DNA of 64,000 bases from Desulforamulus ferrireducens (GTDB lineage: Bacteria > Bacillota > Desulfotomaculia > Desulfotomaculales > Desulfotomaculaceae): NCBI RefSeq assembly GCF_002005145.1, contig NZ_CP019698.1, positions 372,001 through 436,000 on the forward strand, given 5' to 3'. Under the pieces are notes generated by a model that was not told the DNA's origin, ran no database searches, and saw nothing but the letters and a program-made list of their open reading frames with translations. This document shows positions 38,641 through 47,264 of the stretch, in pieces. Each line of letters opens with the position of its first letter. The stretch's first letter is position 1. The position numbers and the translations under genes were made by a program.

Positions 38641-38933
38641 AACGGCTGTTTAATTGTCTCATCCAGAGCGGCTACGTGGACTAATATCTTGGCCACAGCT
38701 TCATATAACTGGGGAGGAATTTCTACCCCTAGGCCCAGTTCCACCAAGGTTTGGGCCAGGTTGGCGTCCTGATAGAGAGGAATATTATGTTCCTTGGCCA
38801 GTTTTTCTATGGTTTTGGCCATGGTCCCTTGACCTACAGCTACCACGGTAGGTGCCTGATCCTTCCCGTGGCGGTAACGCAGGGCTGCGGCCAGCGGCTC
38901 TTTTTTTCTGGGGGTAGTTCTCTTTTCTTTCAT
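38631..38933 (-). CDS. FlhB-like C-terminal domain protein
   Basis: A 100-residue stand-alone protein resembling the cytoplasmic C-terminal domain of the flagellar export switch FlhB/EscU (the FhlX/YlqH type). The segment RKKEPLAAALRYRHGKDQAP followed by VVAVGQGTMAKTIEKLAKEHNIPLYQDANLAQTL corresponds to FlhB after the autocleavage site; the NPTH motif itself is not present (KEPLAAAL in its place). No membrane segments. It is encoded 4 bases after the FliK-like gene on the same strand. Role uncertain: possibly an accessory of flagellar export. Confidence 0.85.
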   Translation of the reverse strand: MKEKRTTPRKKEPLAAALRYRHGKDQAPTVVAVGQGTMAKTIEKLAKEHNIPLYQDANLAQTLVELGLGVEIPPQLYEAVAKILVHVAALDETIKQPLKK

Positions 38934-38937
38934 CGGC

Positions 38938-39525
38938 TTACACCTTGATGTTTAATAAAGCGCTGGTCCCATCAACAAATTCAGGGTCCAAATCAGCGAT
39001 ACTGCGGATACCAGGCTGCATCCGGCAGGAGACAAGAACACTTTCATAACCCACTTCTGTCAATTCCCTTTGTAGTAGCTCCGCACTACTGCGAAAAATA
39101 TCCGCCAGGGCACTGGTTTCCGTAATGCATTGCACAGATAAGTGCTTATTTTCCTGGGTGGAGAGAGTAAACCACAACAGGCCGAGATTTGTTGTGTTGA
39201 CACTAAAAATAACTTTCGCCTCGCCATTTGCTTGTACCTTGGCTGATAGATCCCTTAGTTTCCAATAAAATTTGGCATCTTTGTAAAGTGGTGTGCGCAG
39301 AGGGAGTGGAACATAAGGAGGCTGTTCCTGACGGTCCAGTTGTGGCAAATCGGTGGGTTTGGCATCATGGGGACGTTTTATTTTACTTGCTTCCTTAGTG
39401 GCAGTGGCAGCTAAATTTTGTTCGAGAGTAAAGGGATTTTGATTTATCTTATCTACTTGTTTGCTGGGAGTTACCCGCATATTTTCTGAGGACCTAAACA
39501 AGATTGACATTACCCGATCAATCAT
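38938..39525 (-). CDS. FliK-like protein
   Basis: 195 residues from the ATG at 39525 (MIDRVMSILFRSSENMRVTP) after AAAGGGGTG; the frame is open seven codons further upstream from TTG 39546. The N-terminal half is low in structure with many charged residues. The C-terminal part, KVIFSVNTTNLGLLWFTLST with VSCRMQPG near the end, resembles the flagellar hook-length control C-terminal domain in which LxPxxLG... motifs occur. In Bacillus a FliK-like and FlhB-like pair (ylqG-ylqH) is similarly coupled, which supports the assignment. No other flagellar genes are in the window. Confidence 0.65.
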   Translation of the reverse strand: MIDRVMSILFRSSENMRVTPSKQVDKINQNPFTLEQNLAATATKEASKIKRPHDAKPTDLPQLDRQEQPPYVPLPLRTPLYKDAKFYWKLRDLSAKVQANGEAKVIFSVNTTNLGLLWFTLSTQENKHLSVQCITETSALADIFRSSAELLQRELTEVGYESVLVSCRMQPGIRSIADLDPEFVDGTSALLNIKV

Positions 39526-39641
39526 CAAAATCACCCCTTTAGTCAAATAATACGTTCGACATAAGTAAATTTGTTCCTCCTACTGAATAGGTAAGGCAGG
39601 ACTTTACATTAACTACCCGAAGAAATAGTCGAGGTGATTTT

Positions 39642-40304
39642 GTGGACATATTTGCCATTTTTATTTCATCCTTTGTCATTGGCTTCTCCGGAGCTATGAT
39701 GCCCGGACCGCTTTTAACGGTGGCCATTGCCCAGAGCGCCAGACGAGGTTTTATTGCCGGCCCTTTGCTAATTTTGGGGCATGTATTACTGGAATTACTG
39801 CTAGTGGTGGCACTGCTTCTGGGGTTGGCAGAATTTTTAACCAAGCCCTCCGTGGGCAATGTAATAGCCCTTGTGGGGGGAGTGGTGCTGCTTTACCTGG
39901 GCTATGGCATGGCCAGGGATGCCTATTTGGGCAAGCTAACCTTAAATATGCCCGGCGAAGGTAAGACAGAACAAAGGGAAATTACCGGCGTAAGCAGTGG
40001 TGTGCAACTGATGCTTACCGGTGCAGTGGTCAGCCTTTCCAATCCTTACTGGTCCCTCTGGTGGGCCACCATAGGTTTGGGTTATATCACCCTCTCCTTA
40101 AAGGAAGGCCCCCTGGGTCTGGGGTTATTTTTCACCGGACATGCCCTGTCAGATATTATCTGGTATTGCGCTGTGGCCGGAGCGGTGGTGGCCGGACGTA
40201 AAGTATTAAGTCCCCAAGTTTACCGGGCGATACTCTTGGTTTGCGGCATATTTCTTATATTCCTGGGAGGTATGTTTATTTATCGCGGCTTTACCGGGGT
40301 ATGA
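39642..40304 (+). CDS. LysE/RhtB family amino acid exporter
   Basis: A 220-residue integral membrane protein with about six hydrophobic segments. GTG 39642 ([20 protein letters not shown]) follows GAGGTGATTTT. The N-terminal [20 protein letters not shown] is the family signature, and SNPYWSLWW lies in the central half. Substrate unknown; members export basic or hydrophobic amino acids. It is transcribed away from the FliK-like gene across a 116-base gap. A repeat begins at the base after the stop. Confidence 0.88.
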   Translation: MDIFAIFISSFVIGFSGAMMPGPLLTVAIAQSARRGFIAGPLLILGHVLLELLLVVALLLGLAEFLTKPSVGNVIALVGGVVLLYLGYGMARDAYLGKLTLNMPGEGKTEQREITGVSSGVQLMLTGAVVSLSNPYWSLWWATIGLGYITLSLKEGPLGLGLFFTGHALSDIIWYCAVAGAVVAGRKVLSPQVYRAILLVCGIFLIFLGGMFIYRGFTGV

Positions 40305-40397
40305 TAGCTTATAGGTATTCCTTTGGGGTCGGGCCATCGGCCGTCAGCCCTCGGCCATCGGCTTTTGGAAAGGCCGATGACCGACGGCCCGTTCTTT
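40305..40397 (+). repeat. GGCC-type repeat with conserved 33-nt head
   Basis: Bases 40305-40337 match 61222-61254 with two differences, including the exact 18-mer AGGTATTCCTTTGGGGTC (40313-40330). Downstream, GGGCCATCGGCCGTCAGCCC and AGGCCGATGACCGACGGCCC form a hairpin (about 40331-40390) followed by GTTCTTTTTG, so this copy could serve as a terminator of the lysE-type gene. Confidence 0.8.
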
Positions 40398-40435
40398 TTG
40401 CTGACGGCAGTATTTTATATAAGGAGGTATCTATC

Positions 40436-41839
40436 ATGTCCATTGTATTCTGCGGCATTATGCCCCATCCACCCATTGCGGTACCGGAAGTAGGTGGGGC
40501 GGAGTCTGATATGATCAAGGCTACCTGTGAAGCTATGGTAGAGTTGGGACGGCGGATTAAAGAAAGTGGGGCGGAGACTCTGGTCATGATTTCTCCCCAT
40601 GCCACGGTGTTTGGTGATGCCATTGCCATCAATGCTTTGCCCTCAACCAGGGGTGATTTGGCAGCTTTCCGAGCACCCCAGGTGGTTCTTTCCTACCGCT
40701 ACGATCAGGAACTGGGTCGGGAAATTACTTGGCAAGCAGAAGACTTGGCTGTACCTGTGGCGGAAATTGATCAGAAACTGGCGGACAGGCTTAAGGTAAG
40801 CCTGGAATTGGATCATGGTTTTCTGGTGCCCTTATATTTCCTGCAGCAGGCCGGGCTTAAATTACCACTGGTTCCTTGCTCCATGGGATTATTTCCGCCG
40901 GAAAAACTATATGCCTTTGGCCTGGCCGTCAAACAGGCGGCTGAAGCTACCAAGAAAAAAGTGGCGGTTATTGCCAGCGGCGATCTTTCCCACCGGTTAA
41001 CGGCGGATGCCCCGGCAGGCTATGATCCCAAGGGGCGGGAATTTGACCAGGCCATTGCGGACCATATTAAATCCCTGGATGTGATGGGTTTAATTAACCT
41101 GGATGAGGACCTCTGCCGGCGGGCAGGGGAATGTGGCCTGCGGCCTATTACCATGATGCTGGGAGCCTTAGACGGTTTGGCGGCAAAGAGTGAAGTTTTA
41201 TCCTACGAGGGGACCTTTGGGGTTGGTTATCTGGTGGCTGCCCTGCAACCCAGCGGGGTGGATAACCAGCGTCAGCTCCTGGCTCGCCTACAGCAAGAAA
41301 AAAAGAAGATAAGGGAACAATTAAGGAGCAAAGAAAGCTATCTGGTTCAAGTAGCCCGCCAAAGTTTGGAAAGCTACCTGCGGGGTCAGTGGAAGAAACC
41401 GGAAAGCTACCAGGTACCCGAGGAATTTGCCGGGCAGGCGGGCACCTTTGTGTCCTTTAAAAAGCAGGGGCATCTCAGGGGTTGTATCGGAACCACCGCC
41501 CCCACCCGCCCTAATGTGGTGCAAGAGGTGGCTTATAATGCCGTCAGTGCCGGCACCCGTGACCCCCGTTTTTACCCCATTCGTTTGGATGAACTGGATG
41601 AACTAACAGTTTCTGTGGATGTGCTTTTACCACCGGAACCCATTACCAGTATAGACCAGCTGGATGTAAAAAAATATGGTGTCATTGTGCGTCGGGGGGA
41701 ACGCAGCGGTTTACTGCTGCCGGATTTAGAGGGAGTGGATACCCCCCAACAACAGGTGGGGATTGCCAAGCAAAAGGCAGGCATCGGACCAACGGAGGAG
41801 GTCCAGTTGGAGCGTTTTGAAGTGGTTAGGTATGTGTAA
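40436..41839 (+). CDS. AMMECR1/MEMO-like fusion protein (AmmeMemoRadiSam A/B)
   Basis: ATG 40436 ([20 protein letters not shown]) follows a full AAGGAGGTAT, while the frame is open 65 codons earlier through the repeat. The 467 residues comprise an N-terminal LigB/MEMO-like domain (about 1-275) with [26 protein letters not shown] and SGDLSHRL (metal-ligand-like His/Asp) and a C-terminal AMMECR1 domain (about 290-467) with [19 protein letters not shown] at 347 on. The two-domain arrangement plus the following radical SAM gene is the AmmeMemoRadiSam set. The reaction is unknown. Confidence 0.88.
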   Translation: MSIVFCGIMPHPPIAVPEVGGAESDMIKATCEAMVELGRRIKESGAETLVMISPHATVFGDAIAINALPSTRGDLAAFRAPQVVLSYRYDQELGREITWQAEDLAVPVAEIDQKLADRLKVSLELDHGFLVPLYFLQQAGLKLPLVPCSMGLFPPEKLYAFGLAVKQAAEATKKKVAVIASGDLSHRLTADAPAGYDPKGREFDQAIADHIKSLDVMGLINLDEDLCRRAGECGLRPITMMLGALDGLAAKSEVLSYEGTFGVGYLVAALQPSGVDNQRQLLARLQQEKKKIREQLRSKESYLVQVARQSLESYLRGQWKKPESYQVPEEFAGQAGTFVSFKKQGHLRGCIGTTAPTRPNVVQEVAYNAVSAGTRDPRFYPIRLDELDELTVSVDVLLPPEPITSIDQLDVKKYGVIVRRGERSGLLLPDLEGVDTPQQQVGIAKQKAGIGPTEEVQLERFEVVRYV

Positions 41840-41887
41840 TATGTTGGCATACCTGTGTTCCTATCGTTTCCATAAGAGGTGAACCTG

Positions 41888-42748
41888 GTGAAGGAAGCAA
41901 TGTTCTGGCAGAAAAAAGAAAACGGCCTGGTTTTTTGTGAGTTGTGCCCCAAGGGGTGCAGTATACGGGAAGGTCAGAAGGGATTTTGTCGGGTAAGGGA
42001 GAACCAGGGGGGCGTTCTTTATACCCTAAACTATGGTCAAGTATCCTCCTATGCCCTGGACCCCATGGAAAAAAAGCCCCTATACCATTTCTATCCCAAC
42101 ACCTTGATTCTCTCCCTGGGCACCGTGGGTTGTAATTTGCGCTGCGGGTTTTGTCAGAACTGGCAGATTGCCCAGGGAAATCCCCAGACCTTAGAATTAA
42201 CGCCAGCCAGGGCGGTGGCTCTGGCCCAGGAACAGAGGGATAGAGGCTTACCCTGTACGGGCATTGCCTACACCTACTCCGAACCCTTTATGTGGTACGA
42301 GTTTGTTTATGATACCGCCCGCCTGGCCCACCAGGCAGGGCTGAAAAATGTACTGGTGACCAATGGCTATGTGCGGGAGGAGCCCCTCAGACAAATCCTC
42401 CCCTATATCGATGCCATGAATATAGATGTTAAGGGCTTTACCGATAGCTATTATAAAGATAACTGTGCGGGGCAGTTAGCTCCGGTATTAAAAACGGTAG
42501 AAATAGCCAGCCAGGCCTGCCATGTGGAAATTACCACCCTGCTGGTACCAGGGCTAAATGATTCGGCAGAGGAAGTGCAGCAACTGGTGGATTGGCTGGC
42601 CGATCTGGATAAAAATATACCGCTGCATTTTACCCGTTACTTTCCCAACTATAAATTCACCTTACCTCCCACACCGGTAGCCACCATGCAACGGGCCTAT
42701 GCCTTGGCCAAAAAGAAACTAAGCCATGTACACCTGGGAAATTTATAA
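41888..42748 (+). CDS. amrS: AmmeMemoRadiSam radical SAM protein (AmrS)
   Basis: A 286-residue radical SAM enzyme. GTG 41888 (MKEAMFWQKKENGLVFCELC) follows AAGAGGTG; a GTG at 41879 is inside that site. The [4Fe-4S] motif is Cys82-x3-Cys86-x2-Cys89 in GCNLRCGFCQNW. Other Cys in ELCPKGCSIREGQKGFC at the N terminus may bind a further metal. It lies 48 bases after the AMMECR1/MEMO fusion, with which it always co-occurs in this system. Substrate unknown. Confidence 0.9.
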   Translation: MKEAMFWQKKENGLVFCELCPKGCSIREGQKGFCRVRENQGGVLYTLNYGQVSSYALDPMEKKPLYHFYPNTLILSLGTVGCNLRCGFCQNWQIAQGNPQTLELTPARAVALAQEQRDRGLPCTGIAYTYSEPFMWYEFVYDTARLAHQAGLKNVLVTNGYVREEPLRQILPYIDAMNIDVKGFTDSYYKDNCAGQLAPVLKTVEIASQACHVEITTLLVPGLNDSAEEVQQLVDWLADLDKNIPLHFTRYFPNYKFTLPPTPVATMQRAYALAKKKLSHVHLGNL

Positions 42749-42754
42749 TTAATT

Positions 42755-42787
42755 ATTGTATTTTATACAATGTAGTGTATAATTATA
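42755..42787 (+). promoter_or_regulatory. argC promoter with tandem ArgR-box-like palindromes
   Basis: TTGTAT (42756-42761), 16-base spacer and TATAAT (42778-42783) form a promoter about 75 bases before argC. A perfect palindrome, ATTGTAT-TTT-ATACAAT (42755-42771), covers the -35, and a second, TATAATTATA (42778-42787), covers the -10. The centres are about 20 bases apart, as in tandem ARG boxes bound by ArgR/AhrC hexamers. Arginine repression is inferred. Confidence 0.65.
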
Positions 42788-42859
42788 AAAAGAAAATAGC
42801 TAACAATTAGGAAATTAACTAATAATTATAAATTTTTATGCATAAGCGGAGGTGGCAAG

Positions 42860-43900
42860 ATGGTAAAAGTAGGAGTGGTTGGAGCAACGGGTTATGCAGG
42901 GGCGGAACTGGTGCGACTGCTCGCCCGCCATCCGCAGGTTACCTTAGAGGTATTGACATCCCAGAGCTATGCCGGTAAGGCCATGTGGGAAGTGTTTCCC
43001 CATTTTTACGGTGTAGTAGAAAATAAACTGGAGGAATTAAACACAGCGGAACTGGTAGCCCGCTGTGATGTGATTTTTACAGCGCTGCCCCACGGTCATG
43101 CCATGCCTATAGCCCAGGAGGTTACGCGCCAGGGGAAAAAATTAATTGATCTGGGGGCGGATTTTCGACTTAAAGATGTGGCTACCTACCAGCAATGGTA
43201 TAAAACCGAACATACAGCGACTGCTCTTTTAGACGGGGCGGTATACGGCCTCCCGGAACTGCACCGGGAGAAAATAAAGCATAGTGCCATTGTGGCCAAT
43301 CCCGGCTGTTATCCCACCTGCACCATCCTGGGGCTGGCCCCGCTGTTAACAAATCAATTAATTGATCCGGCAACCATTATTGTGGATGCCAAGTCGGGGG
43401 TATCCGGGGCGGGCCGGGGTTTGAGCCTGAAAACCCACTTCACCGAAACCACCAATAATTTTCAAGCCTACGGTGTGGCAACCCACCGCCATACGCCGGA
43501 AATGGAGCAGGAACTAACCGCCTTAGCCGATACAACAATTACCATTAATTTTACCCCCCATTTAACACCCATGATTAGGGGGATATTAAGTACCATCTAT
43601 GCCCAAATGACCCGCCAGATGAGCAGTGCAGAGCTTACGGAAATTTACCGTGACTTTTATCAAGGGGAAACCTTTGTGCGAGTGCTGCCCGCCGGTATGT
43701 ACCCGGCCACCAAAAATGTGGCAGGTTCAAACTACTGTGATTTGTCAGTGACGGTGGACCCACGCACAGGTCGCGTGATTGTACTTTCGGCCATTGATAA
43801 CTTAATTAAGGGTGCCGCGGGCCAGGCTGTGCAAAACCTTAATGTCCTGTTGGGTTGCCCGGAAAATACCGGTTTAGACTTTGTCGGCATTTACCCGTAG
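42860..43900 (+). CDS. argC: N-acetyl-gamma-glutamyl-phosphate reductase
   Basis: Third step of arginine synthesis: NADPH-dependent reduction of N-acetylglutamyl phosphate. It has 346 residues from ATG 42860 after GCGGAGGTGG. Nucleotide fold VGVVGATGYAGAELVRLL at the N terminus; catalytic Cys in VANPGCYPTC (near residue 150). First gene of argC-J-B-D-carB-F. The promoter region has ArgR-box-like sites. Confidence 0.98.
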   Translation: MVKVGVVGATGYAGAELVRLLARHPQVTLEVLTSQSYAGKAMWEVFPHFYGVVENKLEELNTAELVARCDVIFTALPHGHAMPIAQEVTRQGKKLIDLGADFRLKDVATYQQWYKTEHTATALLDGAVYGLPELHREKIKHSAIVANPGCYPTCTILGLAPLLTNQLIDPATIIVDAKSGVSGAGRGLSLKTHFTETTNNFQAYGVATHRHTPEMEQELTALADTTITINFTPHLTPMIRGILSTIYAQMTRQMSSAELTEIYRDFYQGETFVRVLPAGMYPATKNVAGSNYCDLSVTVDPRTGRVIVLSAIDNLIKGAAGQAVQNLNVLLGCPENTGLDFVGIYP

Positions 43901-43915
43901 AGAGGAAGGAAGAAC

Positions 43916-45133
43916 ATGACCACTAACTGTCAAGTGATATCCGGTGGGGTTACTGCCCCCCGGGGATTTTCAGCCAGCGGCGTGTCTGCTGGCTTAAAGA
44001 AAAATAATAAACTGGACCTGGCCTTGCTGTTTTCTGAAACACCTGCGGCAGCGGCGGGGGTATACACCACCAACCTGGTGCAAGCCGCCCCGCTGGTTCT
44101 GACTCGTCAGCGAATATCCGCAGGGGGATTGGCCCGGGCTGTGATTATTAATGCCGGTAACGCCAATGCTTGTACCGGCGCCAGGGGTTTACCCGATGCT
44201 CAGGCCAGTACCCAGGCGGTGGCCACTGCCCTGGGTATTCCGGAGGAGCAAGTGCTGGTGGCGTCCACCGGGGTGATCGGGGTACCCCTGCCGGTGAAAA
44301 AAATTATTGGTGCTGTACCCCAGGCGGTGGCGTCCCTAAGTAAAGAAAACCATGCTGCCGCCAGCCAGGCTATTATGACCACAGACCTGGTGCCCAAGGA
44401 ATATGCCGTGCAGCTAGAAATAGGGGAAAAGTTAGTTACCATCGGAGGTATGGCCAAAGGATCAGGGATGATTCATCCTAATATGGCTACCATGCTGGCC
44501 TTTGTTACCACCGATGCAGTCATTAGCCACGGTGTGCTGCAACAGGCCCTCAAGCAAGTGGTGGATAGTTCCTTTAATATGATTACCGTGGACGGGGATA
44601 CCAGCACTAACGATATGCTCATTGCCCTGGCCAACGGTCAGGCTGGTAATCAAGAAATTTTACCCGCCACGGCAGAGTACCAACTTTTCTATCAAGGATT
44701 ACTGGAGGTATGTACCGCCCTGGCCAAAATGATTGCCCGGGACGGCGAAGGAGCCACCCGTCTCATTGAGGTAACGGTTAAGGGTGCTCCCAGCCGGCAG
44801 GATGCCCAAAGGGCGGCTCGCTCGGTGGCCGGGTCCAATTTGTTTAAGGCGGCGGTCTTTGGCAAGGATGCCAACTGGGGCCGTATCCTTTGTGCCTTGG
44901 GTTATTCCGGGGCCTCCTTCGACCCAACCAAGGTAGATATTTTTATCGGCGAGGTACAAGTGGCTAAGGATGGCGGCGCCCTGGAGTTTGATGAAGATAA
45001 GGCTCAGGTAATGCTCAGCCAAGATCCGGTTCATGTTTTTGTTAACTTAAAATCCGGGGATGGCAGTGCCACTGCCTGGGGCTGTGATTTGACCTATGAT
45101 TATGTGAGGATTAATGGCAGTTATCGGACCTAA
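43916..45133 (+). CDS. argJ: Bifunctional ornithine acetyltransferase/N-acetylglutamate synthase
   Basis: Recycles the acetyl group from N-acetylornithine to glutamate, making the pathway cyclic. It has 405 residues from ATG 43916 after GAGGAAGGAAG. The self-cleavage site is in KGSGMIHPNMATMLAF, splitting before Thr192 into alpha and beta chains. Whether it also uses acetyl-CoA cannot be told from sequence. No argA or argE was seen. Confidence 0.98.
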   Translation: MTTNCQVISGGVTAPRGFSASGVSAGLKKNNKLDLALLFSETPAAAAGVYTTNLVQAAPLVLTRQRISAGGLARAVIINAGNANACTGARGLPDAQASTQAVATALGIPEEQVLVASTGVIGVPLPVKKIIGAVPQAVASLSKENHAAASQAIMTTDLVPKEYAVQLEIGEKLVTIGGMAKGSGMIHPNMATMLAFVTTDAVISHGVLQQALKQVVDSSFNMITVDGDTSTNDMLIALANGQAGNQEILPATAEYQLFYQGLLEVCTALAKMIARDGEGATRLIEVTVKGAPSRQDAQRAARSVAGSNLFKAAVFGKDANWGRILCALGYSGASFDPTKVDIFIGEVQVAKDGGALEFDEDKAQVMLSQDPVHVFVNLKSGDGSATAWGCDLTYDYVRINGSYRT

Positions 45134-45190
45134 AACCTGGCCATTAGCCAATTTATGTATTAAAGAAAGCCAAAGGGAGAAGGAAAAACC

Positions 45191-46048
45191 ATGCAATCTG
45201 CCTTAGAAAAAGCCCGTGTCCTGGTGGAGGCACTGCCCTATATCAAGAAATTTTACGGTAAAACGGTGGTTATCAAGTATGGCGGTCATGCCATGCTCAA
45301 CAGTGAATTGAAGCAAGCGGTTATCACCGACCTGGTGCTAATGAAATTTGTCGGTATCAATCCGGTGGTGGTTCACGGGGGCGGCCCGGACATCACCGGC
45401 ATGTTAAAAAGACTGGGTATTGAATCCCAGTTTGTGGGCGGTCTGCGGGTAACCGACTCCTCCACCATGGAAGTGGTGGAAATGGTACTGGGTAAGCTGA
45501 ATAAAGAAATTGTTGCTCTGATTAACCAGCTAGGGGGGCGGGGGATTGGGCTGTCCGGTAAGGATGCCAACCTCATCACCGCCACCAAAAAGCTGGGTAA
45601 GGATCAAGCGGATATTGGCTTTGTGGGGGAAGTGGCCAAAATTAACCCACAGCTATTGAAAACCGTCATTGACGAGGGCTATATTCCGGTTATCTCCCCG
45701 GTGGGAATAGGTCCGGAGGGTGAAACCTATAACATTAACGGCGATACGGCTGCCGGTGCCTTAGCCGCTGCCTTACAGGCCGATAAGCTAATTATTCTCA
45801 CCGATGTGGAGGGTATCCTGGCGGATCCAAAGGATAAAACGTCTTTAATATCTGTCATTGAAGCCGCGGATATACCCTCTCTTATAGAACAGGGAATCAT
45901 CCAAGGGGGCATGATTCCCAAGGTGGAGTGCTGTGTCAAAGCCATTCAAAGTGGGGTTACCACCACCCACATTCTGGACGGACGGGTACCCCACGCTATC
46001 TTACTGGAGGTATTTACGGACCAAGGGATCGGTACCATGGTCAAATAA
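45191..46048 (+). CDS. argB: Acetylglutamate kinase
   Basis: Phosphorylates N-acetylglutamate and is commonly the arginine feedback point in the cyclic pathway. It has 285 residues from ATG 45191 after AAAGGGAGAAGG. Conserved KYGGHAMLN and [17 protein letters not shown] are present, and an N-terminal helix ([19 protein letters not shown]) resembles that of arginine-sensitive enzymes. A short GGCCATTAGCC repeat fragment lies just upstream at about 45139. Confidence 0.98.
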   Translation: MQSALEKARVLVEALPYIKKFYGKTVVIKYGGHAMLNSELKQAVITDLVLMKFVGINPVVVHGGGPDITGMLKRLGIESQFVGGLRVTDSSTMEVVEMVLGKLNKEIVALINQLGGRGIGLSGKDANLITATKKLGKDQADIGFVGEVAKINPQLLKTVIDEGYIPVISPVGIGPEGETYNINGDTAAGALAAALQADKLIILTDVEGILADPKDKTSLISVIEAADIPSLIEQGIIQGGMIPKVECCVKAIQSGVTTTHILDGRVPHAILLEVFTDQGIGTMVK

Positions 46049-46059
46049 GGGGTGAAAAA

Positions 46060-47250
46060 ATGAATAATCAAGAGATAGTATCAATGGGACAGCAATATGT
46101 GATGAATACCTACGGACGGTTGCCCATGGCCTTGGTGAAGGGGGAAGGGGCCTGGGTTTGGGATGCCGATGGACGGCAGTTTTTAGATTTTGTCGGTGGT
46201 CTGGCGGTCAATTCCCTGGGTCACGCCCACCCCAAAGTGGCCGAGGCTGTTTGTCAGCAGGTGCATAAGCTTTTACACTGCTCCAATCTTTATTGGATTG
46301 AACAGCAGGTCAAGCTGGCCAAGGTACTGGTGGAAAATTCCTGTGCCCACAAGGCCTTTTTCTGTAACAGTGGGGCCGAGGCGAACGAAGGAGCCATTAA
46401 ACTGGCCCGTAAATATGCCAAACTTCATTTGGGACCTGATAAATATGAAATTATTACTGCCACCAATTCCTTCCACGGACGTACCCTGGCCACCATCACA
46501 GCCACCGGTCAGGATAAATATCAAAAGGGCTTCGACCCCCTGCCCGAGGGTTTTCGCTATGTGCCCTACAACGACCTGGCCGCCCTCCAAGAGAGCATCG
46601 GCCCGCACACCTGTGCCATCATGCTGGAGCCGGTGCAAGGTGAAGGGGGAGTCATCCCGGCCACGCCGGCTTATCTGGAGGGCGTGCAGGCATTATGCCG
46701 GGAAAAGGGTCTGCTGCTGATTTTTGATGAAGTACAGTGTGGTCTGGGGCGGACCGGCAAGCTTTTCGCCTACCAGCATTATCAGGTGGAACCGGATATT
46801 ATTACCCTGGCCAAAGCCTTGGCTGGCGGCTTCCCCATTGGGGCCTTGTTAGCCAAGGAGCATGTGGCAGTGGCTTTCCAACCTGGGGATCATGCCAGTA
46901 CCTTTGGCGGTAATCCCTTAGCCTGTGCCGCTGCTCTGGCTGCCATGGAAACACTGCTGCAGGACGGCCTGCTGGCCAACACCCAGCAGGTGGGTCAATA
47001 TTTTGTTGACAAACTAAAGCAATTGGCAGAAAAATATACCTTTGTCCAAGAAGTTAGGGGTATGGGTCTCATGCTGGGCATGGAATTGACCATCCCAGGC
47101 AAGGACATTGTGGCCCGCTGTCTGGAGCAGGGGTTACTGATCAACTGTACCAATGGTAATGTACTAAGATTTCTGCCACCGCTCATTATTACCGAGCAAC
47201 AGGTGGATCAAGCCATCGAGATATTAGATCAAGCTATGCGGCTTGTTTAA
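46060..47250 (+). CDS. argD: Acetylornithine aminotransferase
   Basis: A PLP enzyme making N-acetylornithine. ATG 46060 ([20 protein letters not shown]) follows AAGGGGTG; the open frame extends back inside argB but is not used. It has 396 residues with the Schiff-base Lys252 in [16 protein letters not shown] and [15 protein letters not shown] for substrate binding. It lies 11 bases after argB. Confidence 0.97.
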   Translation: MNNQEIVSMGQQYVMNTYGRLPMALVKGEGAWVWDADGRQFLDFVGGLAVNSLGHAHPKVAEAVCQQVHKLLHCSNLYWIEQQVKLAKVLVENSCAHKAFFCNSGAEANEGAIKLARKYAKLHLGPDKYEIITATNSFHGRTLATITATGQDKYQKGFDPLPEGFRYVPYNDLAALQESIGPHTCAIMLEPVQGEGGVIPATPAYLEGVQALCREKGLLLIFDEVQCGLGRTGKLFAYQHYQVEPDIITLAKALAGGFPIGALLAKEHVAVAFQPGDHASTFGGNPLACAAALAAMETLLQDGLLANTQQVGQYFVDKLKQLAEKYTFVQEVRGMGLMLGMELTIPGKDIVARCLEQGLLINCTNGNVLRFLPPLIITEQQVDQAIEILDQAMRLV

Positions 47251-47264
47251 AAGGAGGGTTAACG

